NCBI RefSeq assembly: GCF_001061665.1
Contig: NZ_JVSP01000001.1
Coordinates: 35,349-99,348 of the forward strand
DNA length: 64,000 nucleotides
Source: Rothia mucilaginosa
Lineage (GTDB): Bacteria > Actinomycetota > Actinomycetes > Actinomycetales > Micrococcaceae
Reading direction: 5' to 3'
In this document: positions 36,252 through 46,359 of the stretch, piece after piece
How the letters are laid out: each line of letters begins with the position of its first letter
How positions within the stretch are numbered: position 1 is the stretch's first letter
Position numbers and translations under genes: made by a program
The notes under the pieces: model-generated
Seen by the model: the letters and a program-made list of their open reading frames with translations, nothing else
The model's database searches: none
What the model was told of the DNA's origin: nothing

Positions 36252-37292
36252 CTAGAGGCTAGCGAAGTCCAGAACCATACGGCCGGTAATCTTACCAGCA
36301 GTCATTTCCTCGAAGACAGCCGGTGCCTCGTCAACCTCACGCAGCTGAACCACCGGAACCACGAGGCCGTCAGCACCGAACTGGAACGCCTCCGCCAAAT
36401 CCTGACGGGTGCCCACCAGGGAACCCACCACGCGGATACCGTCCAGAACGATCTTCACAATGGACAGCTCCATCATCTCCGAAGGCAGACCAACAGCCAC
36501 CACGGAACCGCCCGCACGAACCGACTCGATAGCCTGGTTGAACGCAACCTTCGACACAGCAGTCACCACAGCAGCGTGAGCGCCGCCGCCGGTCAGCTCG
36601 CGAATACGAGCCGGAACGTCCTCAACCTCACGGCCGTTGATGACGTGATCAGCACCGACCTTACGAGCCAGAGCCAGCTTGTCGTCGTTGATGTCGACAG
36701 CGATAACCTTGGCGCCGAAGACCTTCTTAGCGTACTGAACGGCAAGGTTACCCAGACCGCCAGCGCCGTAAGCAACCAGCCACTGACCCGGGCGAACCAG
36801 CGACTCCTTGGTTGCCTTGTAGGTGGTCACACCAGCGCAGGTAATGGAGCTGGCCTGCGCCGGGTCAAGGCCCTCGGGAACCTTCACAGCGTAATCAGCG
36901 GGCACCAGGGTGTATTCGCTCATGGCGCCGTCGACGGTGTAGCCGGCGTTCTTGACCGAACGGCACAGAGTCTCACGACCCGAGGTGCAGTACTCGCAGT
37001 GGCCGCAGCCCTCGAAGAACCAAGCCACCGACACGCGGTCGCCTTCCTTCAGGGACTCAACACCCTCGCCGACCTTGACGACACGACCAACGCCCTCGTG
37101 GCCCAGAATACGGCCCGGAAGCTCACCGAAATCACCGGCAGCCACGTGCAGGTCAGTGTGGCACACGCCCGAGTATTCAATCTTCACGAGCGCCTGACCG
37201 TGACCGACGGCCGGAACGGGAACCTCACGGACAACAACCGAACCGTCAACATTCTCAGGGACAACAACAGCCTTCATGGTTTCCTTGCACAT
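36252..37292 (-). CDS. adhP: Zinc-dependent alcohol dehydrogenase (AdhP type)
   Basis: A 346-residue medium-chain dehydrogenase that interconverts ethanol-like alcohols and aldehydes with NAD(H). The catalytic zinc ligands are Cys in [10 protein letters not shown], His in GHEGVGRV and a later Cys; the structural zinc site is [15 protein letters not shown]. The nucleotide-binding loop is [14 protein letters not shown]. Two starts are possible: 37292 (AAGGAG eight bases before) and 37277 (MKAVVVPE, with its own AAGGAAACC), the latter matching the usual AdhP start. It stands alone; a tandem heptamer repeat lies 40-70 bases upstream. Oxygen- or aldehyde-dependent control is possible but not visible. 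Confidence 0.95.
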   Translation of the reverse strand: MCKETMKAVVVPENVDGSVVVREVPVPAVGHGQALVKIEYSGVCHTDLHVAAGDFGELPGRILGHEGVGRVVKVGEGVESLKEGDRVSVAWFFEGCGHCEYCTSGRETLCRSVKNAGYTVDGAMSEYTLVPADYAVKVPEGLDPAQASSITCAGVTTYKATKESLVRPGQWLVAYGAGGLGNLAVQYAKKVFGAKVIAVDINDDKLALARKVGADHVINGREVEDVPARIRELTGGGAHAAVVTAVSKVAFNQAIESVRAGGSVVAVGLPSEMMELSIVKIVLDGIRVVGSLVGTRQDLAEAFQFGADGLVVPVVQLREVDEAPAVFEEMTAGKITGRMVLDFASL

Positions 37293-37333
37293 GACCTAAA
37301 CTCCTTAGTCATTTGTGGTCGCGCTCAAGCCGC

Positions 37334-37361
37334 AATCTGCAATCTGCGATCTGCGCTTTGC
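37334..37361. repeat. Tandem 7-bp repeat upstream of adhP
   Basis: Four units: AATCTGC, AATCTGC, GATCTGC, then the degenerate GCTTTGC. It lies within the probable adhP leader or promoter. The rest of the 397-base gap up to 37689 contains only the terminator listed next. Confidence 0.55.
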
Positions 37362-37572
37362 AACCTAGCGGAGTGAGCGCGCATATTCTTTACATTTCCA
37401 CCGTAAAATGACGAGCTGCCAATCGGAAGGACCCTTCCCAAATATGACGAAGGGGATGTTTAGGAATCTGCAAACCAATGTTGATAAGTTTTCGATAAGG
37501 TCCATTCCGACTAATGCGCTAAACCGCCAAAGGTTGAAATGACGCTATGACAAAGCAACACAGAAGATGAGA

Positions 37573-37602
37573 ATGCCTCCCAAACCAGCGGTCTGGGAGG
37601 CA
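37573..37602 (-). terminator. Terminator of the glycine-rich exported protein gene
   Basis: TGCCTCCCA-GACC pairs with GGTT-TGGGAGGCA on the minus strand; TTCTCATCTTCT follows. It lies about 90 bases past that gene's stop. Confidence 0.7.
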
Positions 37603-37689
37603 CTCAGAAAAAATTTAAATATTAAGTTTGGTGCGCACAGTACCCTAAAGGTAGGGTTCAACCCGCACCTATACGGTTCCTAGCGGCAT

Positions 37690-39072
37690 TTAGAAGCAGA
37701 AAGCAACCTCGACCGAACCGGCACCGCGCTCACCCGAGGCGCTCGGGGCGTTCATGGCCCAGCCCAGGTCACTCACGTACGCGGTCGTATCCATGTAGGT
37801 TCCACCACCGGCGCCGCCGCCGGCCAGCTGCACCGTACCCACCGCGTAGCGGGAACGAGCCGGATCGTTATTCCACTTCTGCGAGACCACGCGAGCCGAG
37901 ACGCTCAGCGCCGCACCCGAACCGCCGCCGCCGTACCCGGCACCGCCGCCTCCGGATACCACCGACTGGTAGCCATTAAACATCGCGCCCGCATTCGAGG
38001 GGGACGCGTCGGTGCCCGCGGGGGTCTGATCCCACTGGTACGAATAGCTGACCACGCCGTCCGCGCCCTTCGCACGGAAGCCGCTCGGGCCGGTCTCGCC
38101 CGCCGCCGCGCTACTCACCAGCTTCTGCGTGGAGGTGCTCGAGAAGCCAATCACGGAACCGTCGGAAGTCGGCGGATCCAGCTTCTCACCGCCACCACCG
38201 CCCATGCCGTTCATAGCGCCCGAACCGGGGTTCACCTTCAGCAGCGGCACCGACTGCGCCGTGTACGAGGTGAAACCCACGAAACCCGGGGAACCGTCGC
38301 CGTCGCTGGAACCGGCGCCTCCGCCGGTGCTGAACTGGTGGCGGCGACCGGAGCTATCCAGGGAGTAGTAAGCCGTCGCCTGCAGCGCACCCGGCTTCGC
38401 GGGGCTCGGCAGATCCGTCGCGTACGTGGCCAGAGTTCCCGCGCCGCCGCCACCGCCGGCGACAATCATCGGCACGCCGTCCACCTCAATCGCGGAAGAA
38501 CCGCCGCCCGAGGAGGAATAAAGCACGGCGTTCATGCCGCCATGTCCCATCACACCACCGGTGCGGCCGGTCAGGCTCTCAATCGCGGCGACCACATCCG
38601 CAGGGACCGGGGAGGAAGCCTTCGAGGAGCCGCCCACGCCGTAGCCGTCACCGCCCTCGGCCGGGGTCAGCTCACCGTTACCGATGCCGCCCGAACCGGC
38701 CGTCAGGGTAATCACCTGGCCGCCGCGCACCGGCATGGATCCCTCTACCAGGGCGCCCGAACCGGCGTCCGCAACGGCGTAGTTCGTGCCGCCGGCGCCG
38801 CCAATCACGGTGAAACGCATGCGTCGGGCACCCGCGGGCACGGTCAGAACGGCAACCTTCTTCACGCCGTCACCGGCGGTAATCAGGGTGGAATCCTCGT
38901 AGGGGCCGGTACATTCGCCTTCCTCGGGGGAGGCGGCAAAAGCGGGAACCAGGGTCGAAGCCGCGACGGCGGGGGCAGCCCAGGCCGCACCGGCCACGAG
39001 ACGACGACGGGTCAGGCCCGAACGGGAGGAGGGAGAAATTGGGCGTGAAGAATCGCCGGAAGAAGAGCTCAC
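37690..39072 (-). CDS. Tat-exported glycine-rich protein
   Basis: A 460-residue exported protein. The N-terminus has a twin-arginine signal, SGLTRRRLVAGAAWAAPAVA, with cleavage near AFA-ASPEE, so it is folded before export. The mature part is rich in Gly and Ser, with repeated clusters such as IVAGGGGGAG, STGGGAG, GGGGAGYGGGGSG and LAGGGAGGG alternating with beta-like strands. This resembles glycine-rich domain proteins whose clusters form polyglycine-II-like bundles. It ends VEVAFCF; one Cys near the mature start and one at the end could form a disulfide. No LPxTG or membrane anchor, so it is probably secreted or loosely surface-bound. Function unknown. Confidence 0.8.
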   Translation of the reverse strand: MSSSSGDSSRPISPSSRSGLTRRRLVAGAAWAAPAVAASTLVPAFAASPEEGECTGPYEDSTLITAGDGVKKVAVLTVPAGARRMRFTVIGGAGGTNYAVADAGSGALVEGSMPVRGGQVITLTAGSGGIGNGELTPAEGGDGYGVGGSSKASSPVPADVVAAIESLTGRTGGVMGHGGMNAVLYSSSGGGSSAIEVDGVPMIVAGGGGGAGTLATYATDLPSPAKPGALQATAYYSLDSSGRRHQFSTGGGAGSSDGDGSPGFVGFTSYTAQSVPLLKVNPGSGAMNGMGGGGGEKLDPPTSDGSVIGFSSTSTQKLVSSAAAGETGPSGFRAKGADGVVSYSYQWDQTPAGTDASPSNAGAMFNGYQSVVSGGGGAGYGGGGSGAALSVSARVVSQKWNNDPARSRYAVGTVQLAGGGAGGGTYMDTTAYVSDLGWAMNAPSASGERGAGSVEVAFCF

Positions 39073-39321
39073 GATATGTGTCCTGTAGTTGAGTGAATAA
39101 TTCTGAGCGCGGTGCGTGCCGCGCGGAAGGGGCCGATTCCCAGAGGCTATGCCCCCACGCGAGCACGTATTACCGTGGTTCCTCTATTATGCCTTCTCAG
39201 GCCCCTGTTTTCACAAGTCGCCGAAAACTCTCTGCGGTGTGGAAGCCGAGTTGGGAACTCCACGAGAGCAGAACGCCGGCACGGGGCCCAAAACGGGGTC
39301 AGGCACGGGAGCTGAAAGACA
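39073..39321. other. Upstream region of the glycine-rich protein gene
   Basis: No gene supported. The minus-strand promoter for the exported protein should lie at about 39080-39200; no clear -35/-10 pair stands out. Confidence 0.4.
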
Positions 39322-39362
39322 GAAAACCGCCGGACGGGGTGCTCCCCCATCCGGCGGTTTTC
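39322..39362 (-). terminator. trpB-trpA-lgt terminator
   Basis: GAAAACCGCCGGA pairs with TCCGGCGGTTTTC with further CGGGG/CCCC pairing, past the lgt stop; the minus strand continues with TTTTCTGTC. Confidence 0.9.
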
Positions 39363-39389
39363 AGCATGAATTATCGGTTACCGAGAGCA

Positions 39390-40409
39390 TCAGCTGGACG
39401 CGGTGTCCTCCGACTTCCCGGCCTTTTCGGTCTTTTCGGCGCCCTCCGACTTCCCCTCGGAATCGTCGGAGTCTTCGGCGCTCGCAGAGTCCTCGGCATC
39501 ATCGGCCTTCTTCTCCGAACGCTTCGGAGCAACCTCCACGGGGCCGGGCTCAACACCCGCGGCGGCCTTCGCCGCCGCGCGACGACCGGCCACCACAAAG
39601 CCCGCGGCACCCAGCAGAACCAGCAGCAGGGCCGTCCACACGTGAATACGAACACCCCAGAGCATCTCCGAAGTATCGATGCGCAGGAACATCTCGATGA
39701 AGAGGCGACCCACACCGTAGTAGAACACGTACAGCCACAGGGTCTGACCCAGCTTCAGCACGCCCTTACGGCCCAGCCACAGCAACAACGCCACACCCAG
39801 CAGGTTCCACAGCGACTCGTACAGGAACGTCGGGTGGAACAGCGTGCCGGCCGGATACTGCGAGGGAAAATTACCGCTCGAGGTGCTAATCTCCAGACCC
39901 CACGGCAGGGTCGTCGGCTTGCCGAACAGCTCCTGGTTGAACCAGTTGCCCCAGCGGCCAAAGGCCTGGGCCAGCAGGATGCCGGGGGCCACCGCATCCG
40001 CAAAAGCAGGGAAATTCATGCCGTAGCGGCGGCAACCGTACCAGGCGCCCAGCGCGCCCACCGACACGGCACCCATGATGCCGATGCCGCCCTCCCAAAT
40101 CTTCAGAAAGGCCCACGGATCAGCGACATTCGGGCCGAAGTAGCTGCCCGGGTCGGTAATCAGCACGTGGTAGGCGCGGGCACCCACGATGCCGGCCGGG
40201 ATGGCCCACATCGCCACGTCAAAGACGCGTTCAGGGGTACCACCCGCCGCCTTCCAGCGGCGGGCGCCCAGCCACAGGCACACCGCCATACCGGTCAGAA
40301 TGCACAGAGCGTAGAAATGCACACGAAACGGGCCCAGCTGCAGGTACGAGACGCTCGGGGAAGGAATCGACAGCGCCGGCAGGGCCACCGCCGAAAGCAG
40401 GGCCGACAT
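39390..40409 (-). CDS. lgt: Prolipoprotein diacylglyceryl transferase
   Basis: Lgt (339 residues) attaches diacylglycerol to the lipobox Cys of preprolipoproteins at the membrane. It has about seven hydrophobic helices and the signature GRWGNWFNQELFG with its conserved Arg and Asn. HPTFLYESLWN follows, and RIDTSEMLWG comes later in the chain. After residue 270 comes a long, mostly acidic cytosolic tail (Ser/Glu/Asp/Lys) with repeats such as SASAEDSDDSEGKSEG, not part of the catalytic core. Its ATG overlaps the trpA stop by one base (TAATG), so it is translated as part of the trpB-trpA-lgt unit, as in several actinobacteria. Confidence 0.96.
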   Translation of the reverse strand: MSALLSAVALPALSIPSPSVSYLQLGPFRVHFYALCILTGMAVCLWLGARRWKAAGGTPERVFDVAMWAIPAGIVGARAYHVLITDPGSYFGPNVADPWAFLKIWEGGIGIMGAVSVGALGAWYGCRRYGMNFPAFADAVAPGILLAQAFGRWGNWFNQELFGKPTTLPWGLEISTSSGNFPSQYPAGTLFHPTFLYESLWNLLGVALLLWLGRKGVLKLGQTLWLYVFYYGVGRLFIEMFLRIDTSEMLWGVRIHVWTALLLVLLGAAGFVVAGRRAAAKAAAGVEPGPVEVAPKRSEKKADDAEDSASAEDSDDSEGKSEGAEKTEKAGKSEDTASS

Positions 40410-41263
40410 TAAGCCTCACGCCCCGCCAGCTCGCGGGTCAGGCGGGCTACCGCATCCACGCCGCCGGAGGCCAGGGCCTTCACCAGCGCGGTACCGACGA
40501 TCACACCGTCCGCGTAGGCGCCAATCTCCTCCACGTGAGCGCGGGTCGAAACGCCCAGGCCCACACACGCGCGCTTGGCGCCGGCGGCCTTGATATCCGC
40601 CACCAGGGTGCGGGCCGCCTCCGACACGGAGGTGCGGGCACCGGTCACGCCCATGACCGACACCGCGTACACGAAGCCGCTCGAGGCCTTCGCCACGGTT
40701 GCCAGACGCTCCGGCGAGGAGGACAGCGCGGCCAGGAAAATACGATCCAGACCGTACTCGTTCGACGCCTCAAACCAGGCCGATGCCTCGTCGGGCACCA
40801 GGTCGGGGGTAATCATGCCCGCACCACCGGCGGCCGCCAGGTCACGCGCAAAATTCTTCACGCCGTACGCCAGCACCGGGTTCCAGTAGGTCATGACCAC
40901 GACCACCGCGTCGGTGGCCTCGGTAATGCGGCGGACCGCCTCAAAGAGCTGGGAAAGCTTGAAACCGTTCTCCAGGGCCTGGCCGGTCGCCTTCTGAATC
41001 ACCGGACCGTCCATCACAGGGTCGGAGTAGGGAACGCCCAGCTCGATGATGTCGGCGCCATTGTTGCCCAGGGCAATCGCCGCGTCAATGGACTCCTCCA
41101 GGGTGGGGAAACCCACCGGCAGGTAGCCAATCAGGGCCGCACGGCCCTCGGCCTCGCACTGCGCGAGACGAGCGGCCAGGGGCGAATCGGAGTTAGCGGG
41201 AGGGAAGGTACCGTCCACCACCTCGTAGGGGGCGGCGTGGGGAATGAAGTCCTGGTAGCTCAT
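40409..41263 (-). CDS. trpA: Tryptophan synthase alpha chain
   Basis: TrpA (284 residues) is the TIM-barrel subunit that cleaves indole-3-glycerol phosphate to indole and glyceraldehyde-3-phosphate. ALIGYLPVGFPTLEESIDA leads into ADIIELGVPYSDPVMDGPVI, containing the catalytic Glu (IIELG) and Asp (YSDP); the phosphate-binding loops are YAVSVMGVTG and VGLGVST. Length is normal apart from a longer N-terminus. The ATG overlaps the trpB stop (TAATG) and its own stop overlaps the lgt start, so three genes are coupled. Confidence 0.97.
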   Translation of the reverse strand: MSYQDFIPHAAPYEVVDGTFPPANSDSPLAARLAQCEAEGRAALIGYLPVGFPTLEESIDAAIALGNNGADIIELGVPYSDPVMDGPVIQKATGQALENGFKLSQLFEAVRRITEATDAVVVVMTYWNPVLAYGVKNFARDLAAAGGAGMITPDLVPDEASAWFEASNEYGLDRIFLAALSSSPERLATVAKASSGFVYAVSVMGVTGARTSVSEAARTLVADIKAAGAKRACVGLGVSTRAHVEEIGAYADGVIVGTALVKALASGGVDAVARLTRELAGREA

Positions 41264-42597
41264 TACTTAGCCTCGCTCTCGGTCTGGGCGTTCTTTTCAG
41301 CGGAGGCGGCGGCCTCCTTGTTACCGGTCATCAGGGTCGAGGACGGGATGGCCTTACCCAGGCCGAACCACTTCTGAGCGGTCTCCATGTCCTTATCGCC
41401 GCGGCCCGACAGGCACACAATCATGGTCTTCTCGCGGGCGGCCTCCGGGTCCTCGGCGGCCCAGCGCTGGCACACGCGCAGTGCGCCGGCCAGGGCGTGC
41501 GAAGACTCAATCGCCGGGATGATGCCCTCGGTGCGGCAGAGCAGGCTCAGCGCATCCATAGCCTCGGTGTCGGTCACCGGCTCGTAGGTCACGCGGCCAA
41601 TATCGGAGAGGTACGAGTGCTCCGGGCCCACACCCGGGTAGTCCAGGCCAGCCGAAATCGAGTGGGACTCGATGGTCTGGCCGTCCTCGTCCTGCATCAG
41701 GTAGGTCATCGCGCCGTGCAGCATGCCCGGGCGGCCCAGGGTGATGGTCGCCGCGTGACGGCCGGTCTCCACGCCGTCGCCGCCGGCCTCAAAGCCGTAA
41801 ATCTCGACCGAAGGGTCGTCCAGGAACGCGTGGAACAGGCCAATCGCGTTCGAACCGCCGCCCACGCAGGCGGCCAGGCCGTCGGGCAGGCGACCGGTTA
41901 GCTGCTGAATCTGCTCGCGCGCCTCCGTGCCGATGGCGTCGTGGAAGAAACGCACCATCGCCGGGAACGGGTGCGCGCCGGCGGCGGTACCCAGCAGGTA
42001 GTGGGTGTTCTCGACGTTCGCAACCCAATCGCGCAGCGCCTCGTTAATGGCATCCTTCAGGGTGCGGGAGCCGTTCTGCACCGCAATCACCTTCGCGCCC
42101 AGCAGCTGCATGCGGGCAACGTTCAGGGCCTGGCGCTCGGTGTCTTCCTCACCCATGTACACCACGCACTCCATGCCGAACAGGGCTGCGGCGGTCGCGG
42201 TGGCCACGCCGTGCTGGCCGGCACCGGTCTCAGCAATCAGGCGGGTCTTACCCATGCGCTTGGCCAGCAGAGCCTGGCCCAGCACGTTGTTGATCTTGTG
42301 GCTACCGGTGTGGTTCAGGTCCTCACGCTTGAGGAAGACGCGGGCACCGGCGTGCTCCGAGAACTTCGGAACCTCGGTCAGCAGCGACGGACGGTTCGAA
42401 TACTCAGCAGAAAGACGCTTGAACTCGGCCAGGAACTCGGGATCGTTCTTCGCCTCGTTAAAGGTGGTTTCCAGCTCATCCATGGCGGCAATCAGCGACT
42501 CGGGCATCCACCGCCCGCCGTACTCACCAAAGTAGGGGCCGGGGGCGTTCTTCAACGACTTACCGTTGAGGAAAGCATCTGCCAGGTTTTCGCTCAT
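41263..42597 (-). CDS. trpB: Tryptophan synthase beta chain
   Basis: TrpB (444 residues) joins indole and serine to tryptophan using pyridoxal phosphate. The PLP lysine is in [20 protein letters not shown]; the catalytic Glu segment is [20 protein letters not shown]; the phosphate-binding loop is [10 protein letters not shown]. The last 30 residues are an Ala/Glu/Lys tail. I use the ATG at 42597 (a GTG lies directly before it), preceded by GGAAGGAATA. No trpC, trpD or trpE is here, so trpBA is separated from the rest of the pathway or they lie elsewhere. I looked for a Trp-rich leader peptide upstream and did not see one. Confidence 0.97.
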   Translation of the reverse strand: MSENLADAFLNGKSLKNAPGPYFGEYGGRWMPESLIAAMDELETTFNEAKNDPEFLAEFKRLSAEYSNRPSLLTEVPKFSEHAGARVFLKREDLNHTGSHKINNVLGQALLAKRMGKTRLIAETGAGQHGVATATAAALFGMECVVYMGEEDTERQALNVARMQLLGAKVIAVQNGSRTLKDAINEALRDWVANVENTHYLLGTAAGAHPFPAMVRFFHDAIGTEAREQIQQLTGRLPDGLAACVGGGSNAIGLFHAFLDDPSVEIYGFEAGGDGVETGRHAATITLGRPGMLHGAMTYLMQDEDGQTIESHSISAGLDYPGVGPEHSYLSDIGRVTYEPVTDTEAMDALSLLCRTEGIIPAIESSHALAGALRVCQRWAAEDPEAAREKTMIVCLSGRGDKDMETAQKWFGLGKAIPSSTLMTGNKEAAASAEKNAQTESEAK

Positions 42598-42873
42598 CAC
42601 TATTCCTTCCCTGGATGGTTGATGCCGGATGCGCGAATCTCGCGAGCCCGCGGGGGCGGGGGCGGCGCATCGGGCCTGAACGGGGCGAGCCCGGCCGGCG
42701 TGTACGGGTTTTCCCGCGCCGTTTTAAGAAATGCGCGAAAAAAATCCGAAATGCTTAAAGAAAGCGTGCCGGCGGGTGTTCACCCATAATTTTCAATAGT
42801 ACCCCGGGCGTGCCTGCCCGAATGTCGCCGAGGGGCGTGATAAAGCCCCAAGCGGGTCCATTCCGAAGGAAAC

Positions 42874-45800
42874 CTAGAGCAATTCGCGCAGCTCTTCCAT
42901 ATCCTGAGACAGTACGGCGGAGACACCCTCGCGCATCGACACCCCGTACAGGGTCTGCGCCATCTGCATCGTGCGCTTCTGGTGCGTCACCACAATCAGC
43001 TGGGAGCGCTCCCCCAGCTCGCCCAGCACCTGCAGCAGGCGCGAGAGGTTGCGGTCGTCCAGGGCGGCCTCCACCTCGTCGAGGGCGTAGAAGGGCGAGG
43101 GGCGCGACATATAAATCGCAATCAGCAGGGCCAGCGAGGCCAGCGAGCGCTCGCCGCCCGACAGCAGGGAAAGTCGCTTGACCTTCTTGCCGGCCGGGCG
43201 GGCGTGAATCTCCACGCCGGCGTTCAGCGGGTCGGCGGGGTCGTCGAGCTCCAGGTGGCCCTCGCCGCCGGGGAAGAGCGTCGCGAAGATGCGGCGGTAG
43301 TGGGTGTTGATGTCCTCCAGTGCGGCGGTGAAGACCTCGGCGATGTGGGAGCTCACCTCGTCCATGACCGTGTTGAGGTCGCGGCGGGTCGCCTTCAGGT
43401 CGTCAATCTGCTGGTTCAGGTAGGCGTGGCGCTCGGAGAGGGCCTCGTACTCTTCCAGGGCCAGCGGGTTGATGGCGCCCAGGGCGGTGAGCTCGGCGCG
43501 GGTCGCCTCCAGGCGGGCACGCACGACGGCGGTGGGGACCTCGCGTTCGGAGGGCTCGTCCTCGGGGTTTTCCGCGCCGTCGGCATTTTCTACATTCTTT
43601 GCGGCGCTTTCGGTATTTTCGGTCGCGTCCTTTTCCGCGGTATTTTCGGGCGCCCCGGCGAGGCTTTCGATATTTTCGGAGACGTCCACGGGCAGCTGTT
43701 CGGAGTAGTCCTCCCCCAGCTGCTCCAGGCTCACGCCCGTCTGCAGGCGCACCCGCTCGGCCAGGGCCTGCAGGCGCTCCTGCACGCGGGCCGCCTCGGT
43801 CTGGGTGCAGGCCAGCAGGGTCAGGGCCGCGGCGTGGCTCGACTGCAGGTCGCGCACCTCCTCATCGGCGGCGAGGGCGCTCTCGCGGGTCTTCTCCAGC
43901 TCGGCGCTCAGCTCGCGCAACTGCCCCTCGCGCTCGGTCACCTCGGCGGAGAGCACCTCGAGCAGTCGGCGGGCACGGCGCTCCACCGTGGCGGCGGGGG
44001 CTTGCTCCCCCGTGCCGGCCAGGTACTCGTCCTCGCGGGTACGGGCGGCGCGGTAGGCGGACTCCGCCTCGCTCACGGCACGCTCGGCGGCGGCCAGTCG
44101 CTCGACGTGGCGGGCGCGCTCGTTCTGAACGTTCAGCGCGGAGTCCTTCAGGGACTCGGCCTCCGCGCGGGCGCGGGCGTGCTCGGCGGCGGCCACGCCG
44201 GCGGCCTTGGCGGCCACGCGTTCGTCCTCGACCGCGGATTCCGATGCGGCGCGGGCGCGGGCCACGGCGGCCTCGGCATCGTCCAGGGAGGCGCGGGTGA
44301 GGGCCACTGCGCGCTCGGCCTCCCGGTGGGCCGCGGCCAGCTCCAGGGCGCTCACGCCCTCGGCCGGGTAGAGCAGGCTGTAGCGGGTGTACTCGACTCC
44401 GCGTGCGTCAAAGACGCGCCAGAAAACGTCCCGGCCGGCGGTTTCTCCCTCGGGGGTCGAGGTGTCACTCTCGGAGCTTTCGAGGTTTTTGGAGTCGTTG
44501 GAGTCTTCGGGGGTTTCGGGGTACTCGGCGGTCAGCAGGCGCAGGGCGACCTCGGCCGCCTTGGGGCTCGGGGCGAAGAGGGTCCCGGCCAGGCGCTCAC
44601 GCAGGGCGGCAACCACAACCCGCAGGGTCTCGCCGTCGATGCCACTCAGTGCGGCGGCCTCCTCGTTCAGGGGCTCGACGACCTCGAGGGCCGCGCGCAC
44701 GCCCAGCTCGGCCAGGCGCTCCGCGTGAGGCTCGGGAAGCGAAGCGGCGGGGACTCGCTCGTGCGAGGGGGCCTCCCCGCGCAGGTGGGAACGGCCAGGG
44801 CCAGCGGAGGACTCGGTGAGCGCGGCCGTGGCCAGGGCGCTCAGGGCGCAGGCCGCCGCGCGAGCGTACTCGGGGTCAATCTGCACGGCGTTGAGCACGC
44901 GCAGGGCACCCGCGGCGGGCGCCCCGGAGTCGGCCGGTTCGGCGTGCTCCAGCAGCTCGCCGGTTTCGGGATCGAACTCGTCCTCGCCCGAAGCGGCGGA
45001 ATTCTTCGCAGGATCCCCGGCCGCGGAGGCCTCGGTCACGGTCCCCCCGGCAGGATCCTCCCCCAGGCTCTGCCCCAGCGCCTCACGCAGGGTCGCGGCA
45101 CGCTCGGAGGCCGCCGCGTAGGCGCGGGTCGCCTCCACGGCCTCGGCGCGGGCCGCATCCAGCTGTTCCTGCGCGCGGGCCCGGCGGTGCGCTGCCTCCC
45201 CGGTGCTCCGCTCGCAACCCTCCACGGCCTCGGCGGCACGCTCCACCCGGGCGAGGGCCTCCGCGTAGCGCTCCTCAAAGCCGGCGTACTGCTCGGTGGC
45301 GCGCTCGGACTCCTCGCGGCGCTCCTCCAGCACCTCCAGGGCGCGCTCGTACCCGGCGCGGGCGGCGGCGGTCGCCTCCGTCAGCTCCACGCGGTAGGTG
45401 CGCACGCGCTCGGCGGCGATGGACTGCACCGAACGGGTGCGCGCCGCAGACTCGCGCAGGGAAGACACCGCGGCCTGGGCCGCCGTCACCTCTGCGGTGA
45501 GTCGAAGCTGCCCCTCGCGATGCGCCTCGGCCGCCTCGCGGGCCGCCCGCAGCTGCTCGCTCAGACCCTCGGCACGGCGGGTGCCCTGCGCCTCGGCGGT
45601 GGCGACTTGCTCCTGCTCGGCGCGCAGAACGCCCAGCTGACGGGCCAGAAGCACCGACTCCAGCTGGCGGATGCGCCCCTGCAGCTGCCGCGCGGTCGCG
45701 GCGGACTCGGCCTGGTCGCTCAGCGGCTGAAGCTGCGAGTCCAGCTCGCTCGCCAGGTCGCTCAGGCGCGTCAGGTTAGAGGCCACCGACTCCAGTTTGC

Positions 45801-46359
45801 GGCTGGTCTTCTCCTGGCGGCGGCGGTACTTCACCACTCCGGCCGCCTGCTCAATCATGTCGCGGCGTTGCTGCGAGGTTGCGTGCAGGACCGCATCCAG
45901 CTGGCCCTGGCCCACGAGCACGTGCATGTCCTGACCCAGGCCGGCCTCCGACAGCAGGTCCTGGATATCGGCCAGGCGCGCCGGGGAACCGTTAATCTCG
46001 TACTCGCTGCCGCCCGAACGGAACATGGTGCGCGAAATCTGCACCCGATCAGCGGGAATACTGAGGGTGCCGTCCGAATTATCGAAAGTCAGGGTGACTT
46101 TGGCGCGGCCCAGGGGTGCACGCTGGGCGCCGTCACCCGAACCAACCTCGCCGGAGCCCGCGAAGATAACGTCCTTCATGCTGCCGCCGCGCAGGCTCTT
46201 AGCGCCCTGCTCGCCCATAACCCAGGCGAGCGCATCCAGCACATTGGACTTGCCGGAGCCATTGGGGCCGACCACCGCGTTAATGCCGGGGGTGAACTCA
46301 AAAGTGGTGGCGGAGGCGAAAGACTTGAACCCGCGCAGGGTCAGCGACATCAGGTGCAC
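42874..46359 (-). CDS. smc: Chromosome segregation ATPase SMC
   Basis: SMC (1161 residues) is the coiled-coil ATPase that, with ScpAB, compacts and separates chromosomes. The N-terminal ATPase half begins MHLMSLTLRGFKSFASA with Walker A GPNGSGKSN; GQGQLDAVLHATSQQRRDMI follows. Long Ala/Glu/Arg-rich coiled coils flank a hinge (about 480-650) with an unusual acidic Glu/Asn/Ser-rich insert. A second Asn/Glu-rich insert lies near 935-975. The C-terminal ATPase half has LLSGGERSLASLALLIA and the D-loop ALDEVEAALDD. The start is a GTG (46359) after AGAAAGG. scpA and scpB are not in this window. Confidence 0.96.
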   Translation of the reverse strand: MHLMSLTLRGFKSFASATTFEFTPGINAVVGPNGSGKSNVLDALAWVMGEQGAKSLRGGSMKDVIFAGSGEVGSGDGAQRAPLGRAKVTLTFDNSDGTLSIPADRVQISRTMFRSGGSEYEINGSPARLADIQDLLSEAGLGQDMHVLVGQGQLDAVLHATSQQRRDMIEQAAGVVKYRRRQEKTSRKLESVASNLTRLSDLASELDSQLQPLSDQAESAATARQLQGRIRQLESVLLARQLGVLRAEQEQVATAEAQGTRRAEGLSEQLRAAREAAEAHREGQLRLTAEVTAAQAAVSSLRESAARTRSVQSIAAERVRTYRVELTEATAAARAGYERALEVLEERREESERATEQYAGFEERYAEALARVERAAEAVEGCERSTGEAAHRRARAQEQLDAARAEAVEATRAYAAASERAATLREALGQSLGEDPAGGTVTEASAAGDPAKNSAASGEDEFDPETGELLEHAEPADSGAPAAGALRVLNAVQIDPEYARAAACALSALATAALTESSAGPGRSHLRGEAPSHERVPAASLPEPHAERLAELGVRAALEVVEPLNEEAAALSGIDGETLRVVVAALRERLAGTLFAPSPKAAEVALRLLTAEYPETPEDSNDSKNLESSESDTSTPEGETAGRDVFWRVFDARGVEYTRYSLLYPAEGVSALELAAAHREAERAVALTRASLDDAEAAVARARAASESAVEDERVAAKAAGVAAAEHARARAEAESLKDSALNVQNERARHVERLAAAERAVSEAESAYRAARTREDEYLAGTGEQAPAATVERRARRLLEVLSAEVTEREGQLRELSAELEKTRESALAADEEVRDLQSSHAAALTLLACTQTEAARVQERLQALAERVRLQTGVSLEQLGEDYSEQLPVDVSENIESLAGAPENTAEKDATENTESAAKNVENADGAENPEDEPSEREVPTAVVRARLEATRAELTALGAINPLALEEYEALSERHAYLNQQIDDLKATRRDLNTVMDEVSSHIAEVFTAALEDINTHYRRIFATLFPGGEGHLELDDPADPLNAGVEIHARPAGKKVKRLSLLSGGERSLASLALLIAIYMSRPSPFYALDEVEAALDDRNLSRLLQVLGELGERSQLIVVTHQKRTMQMAQTLYGVSMREGVSAVLSQDMEELRELL

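Noticed and set aside
42601-42800. Trp attenuator leader before trpB
   Set aside because: No short frame with tandem Trp codons and no clear pair of alternative hairpins.
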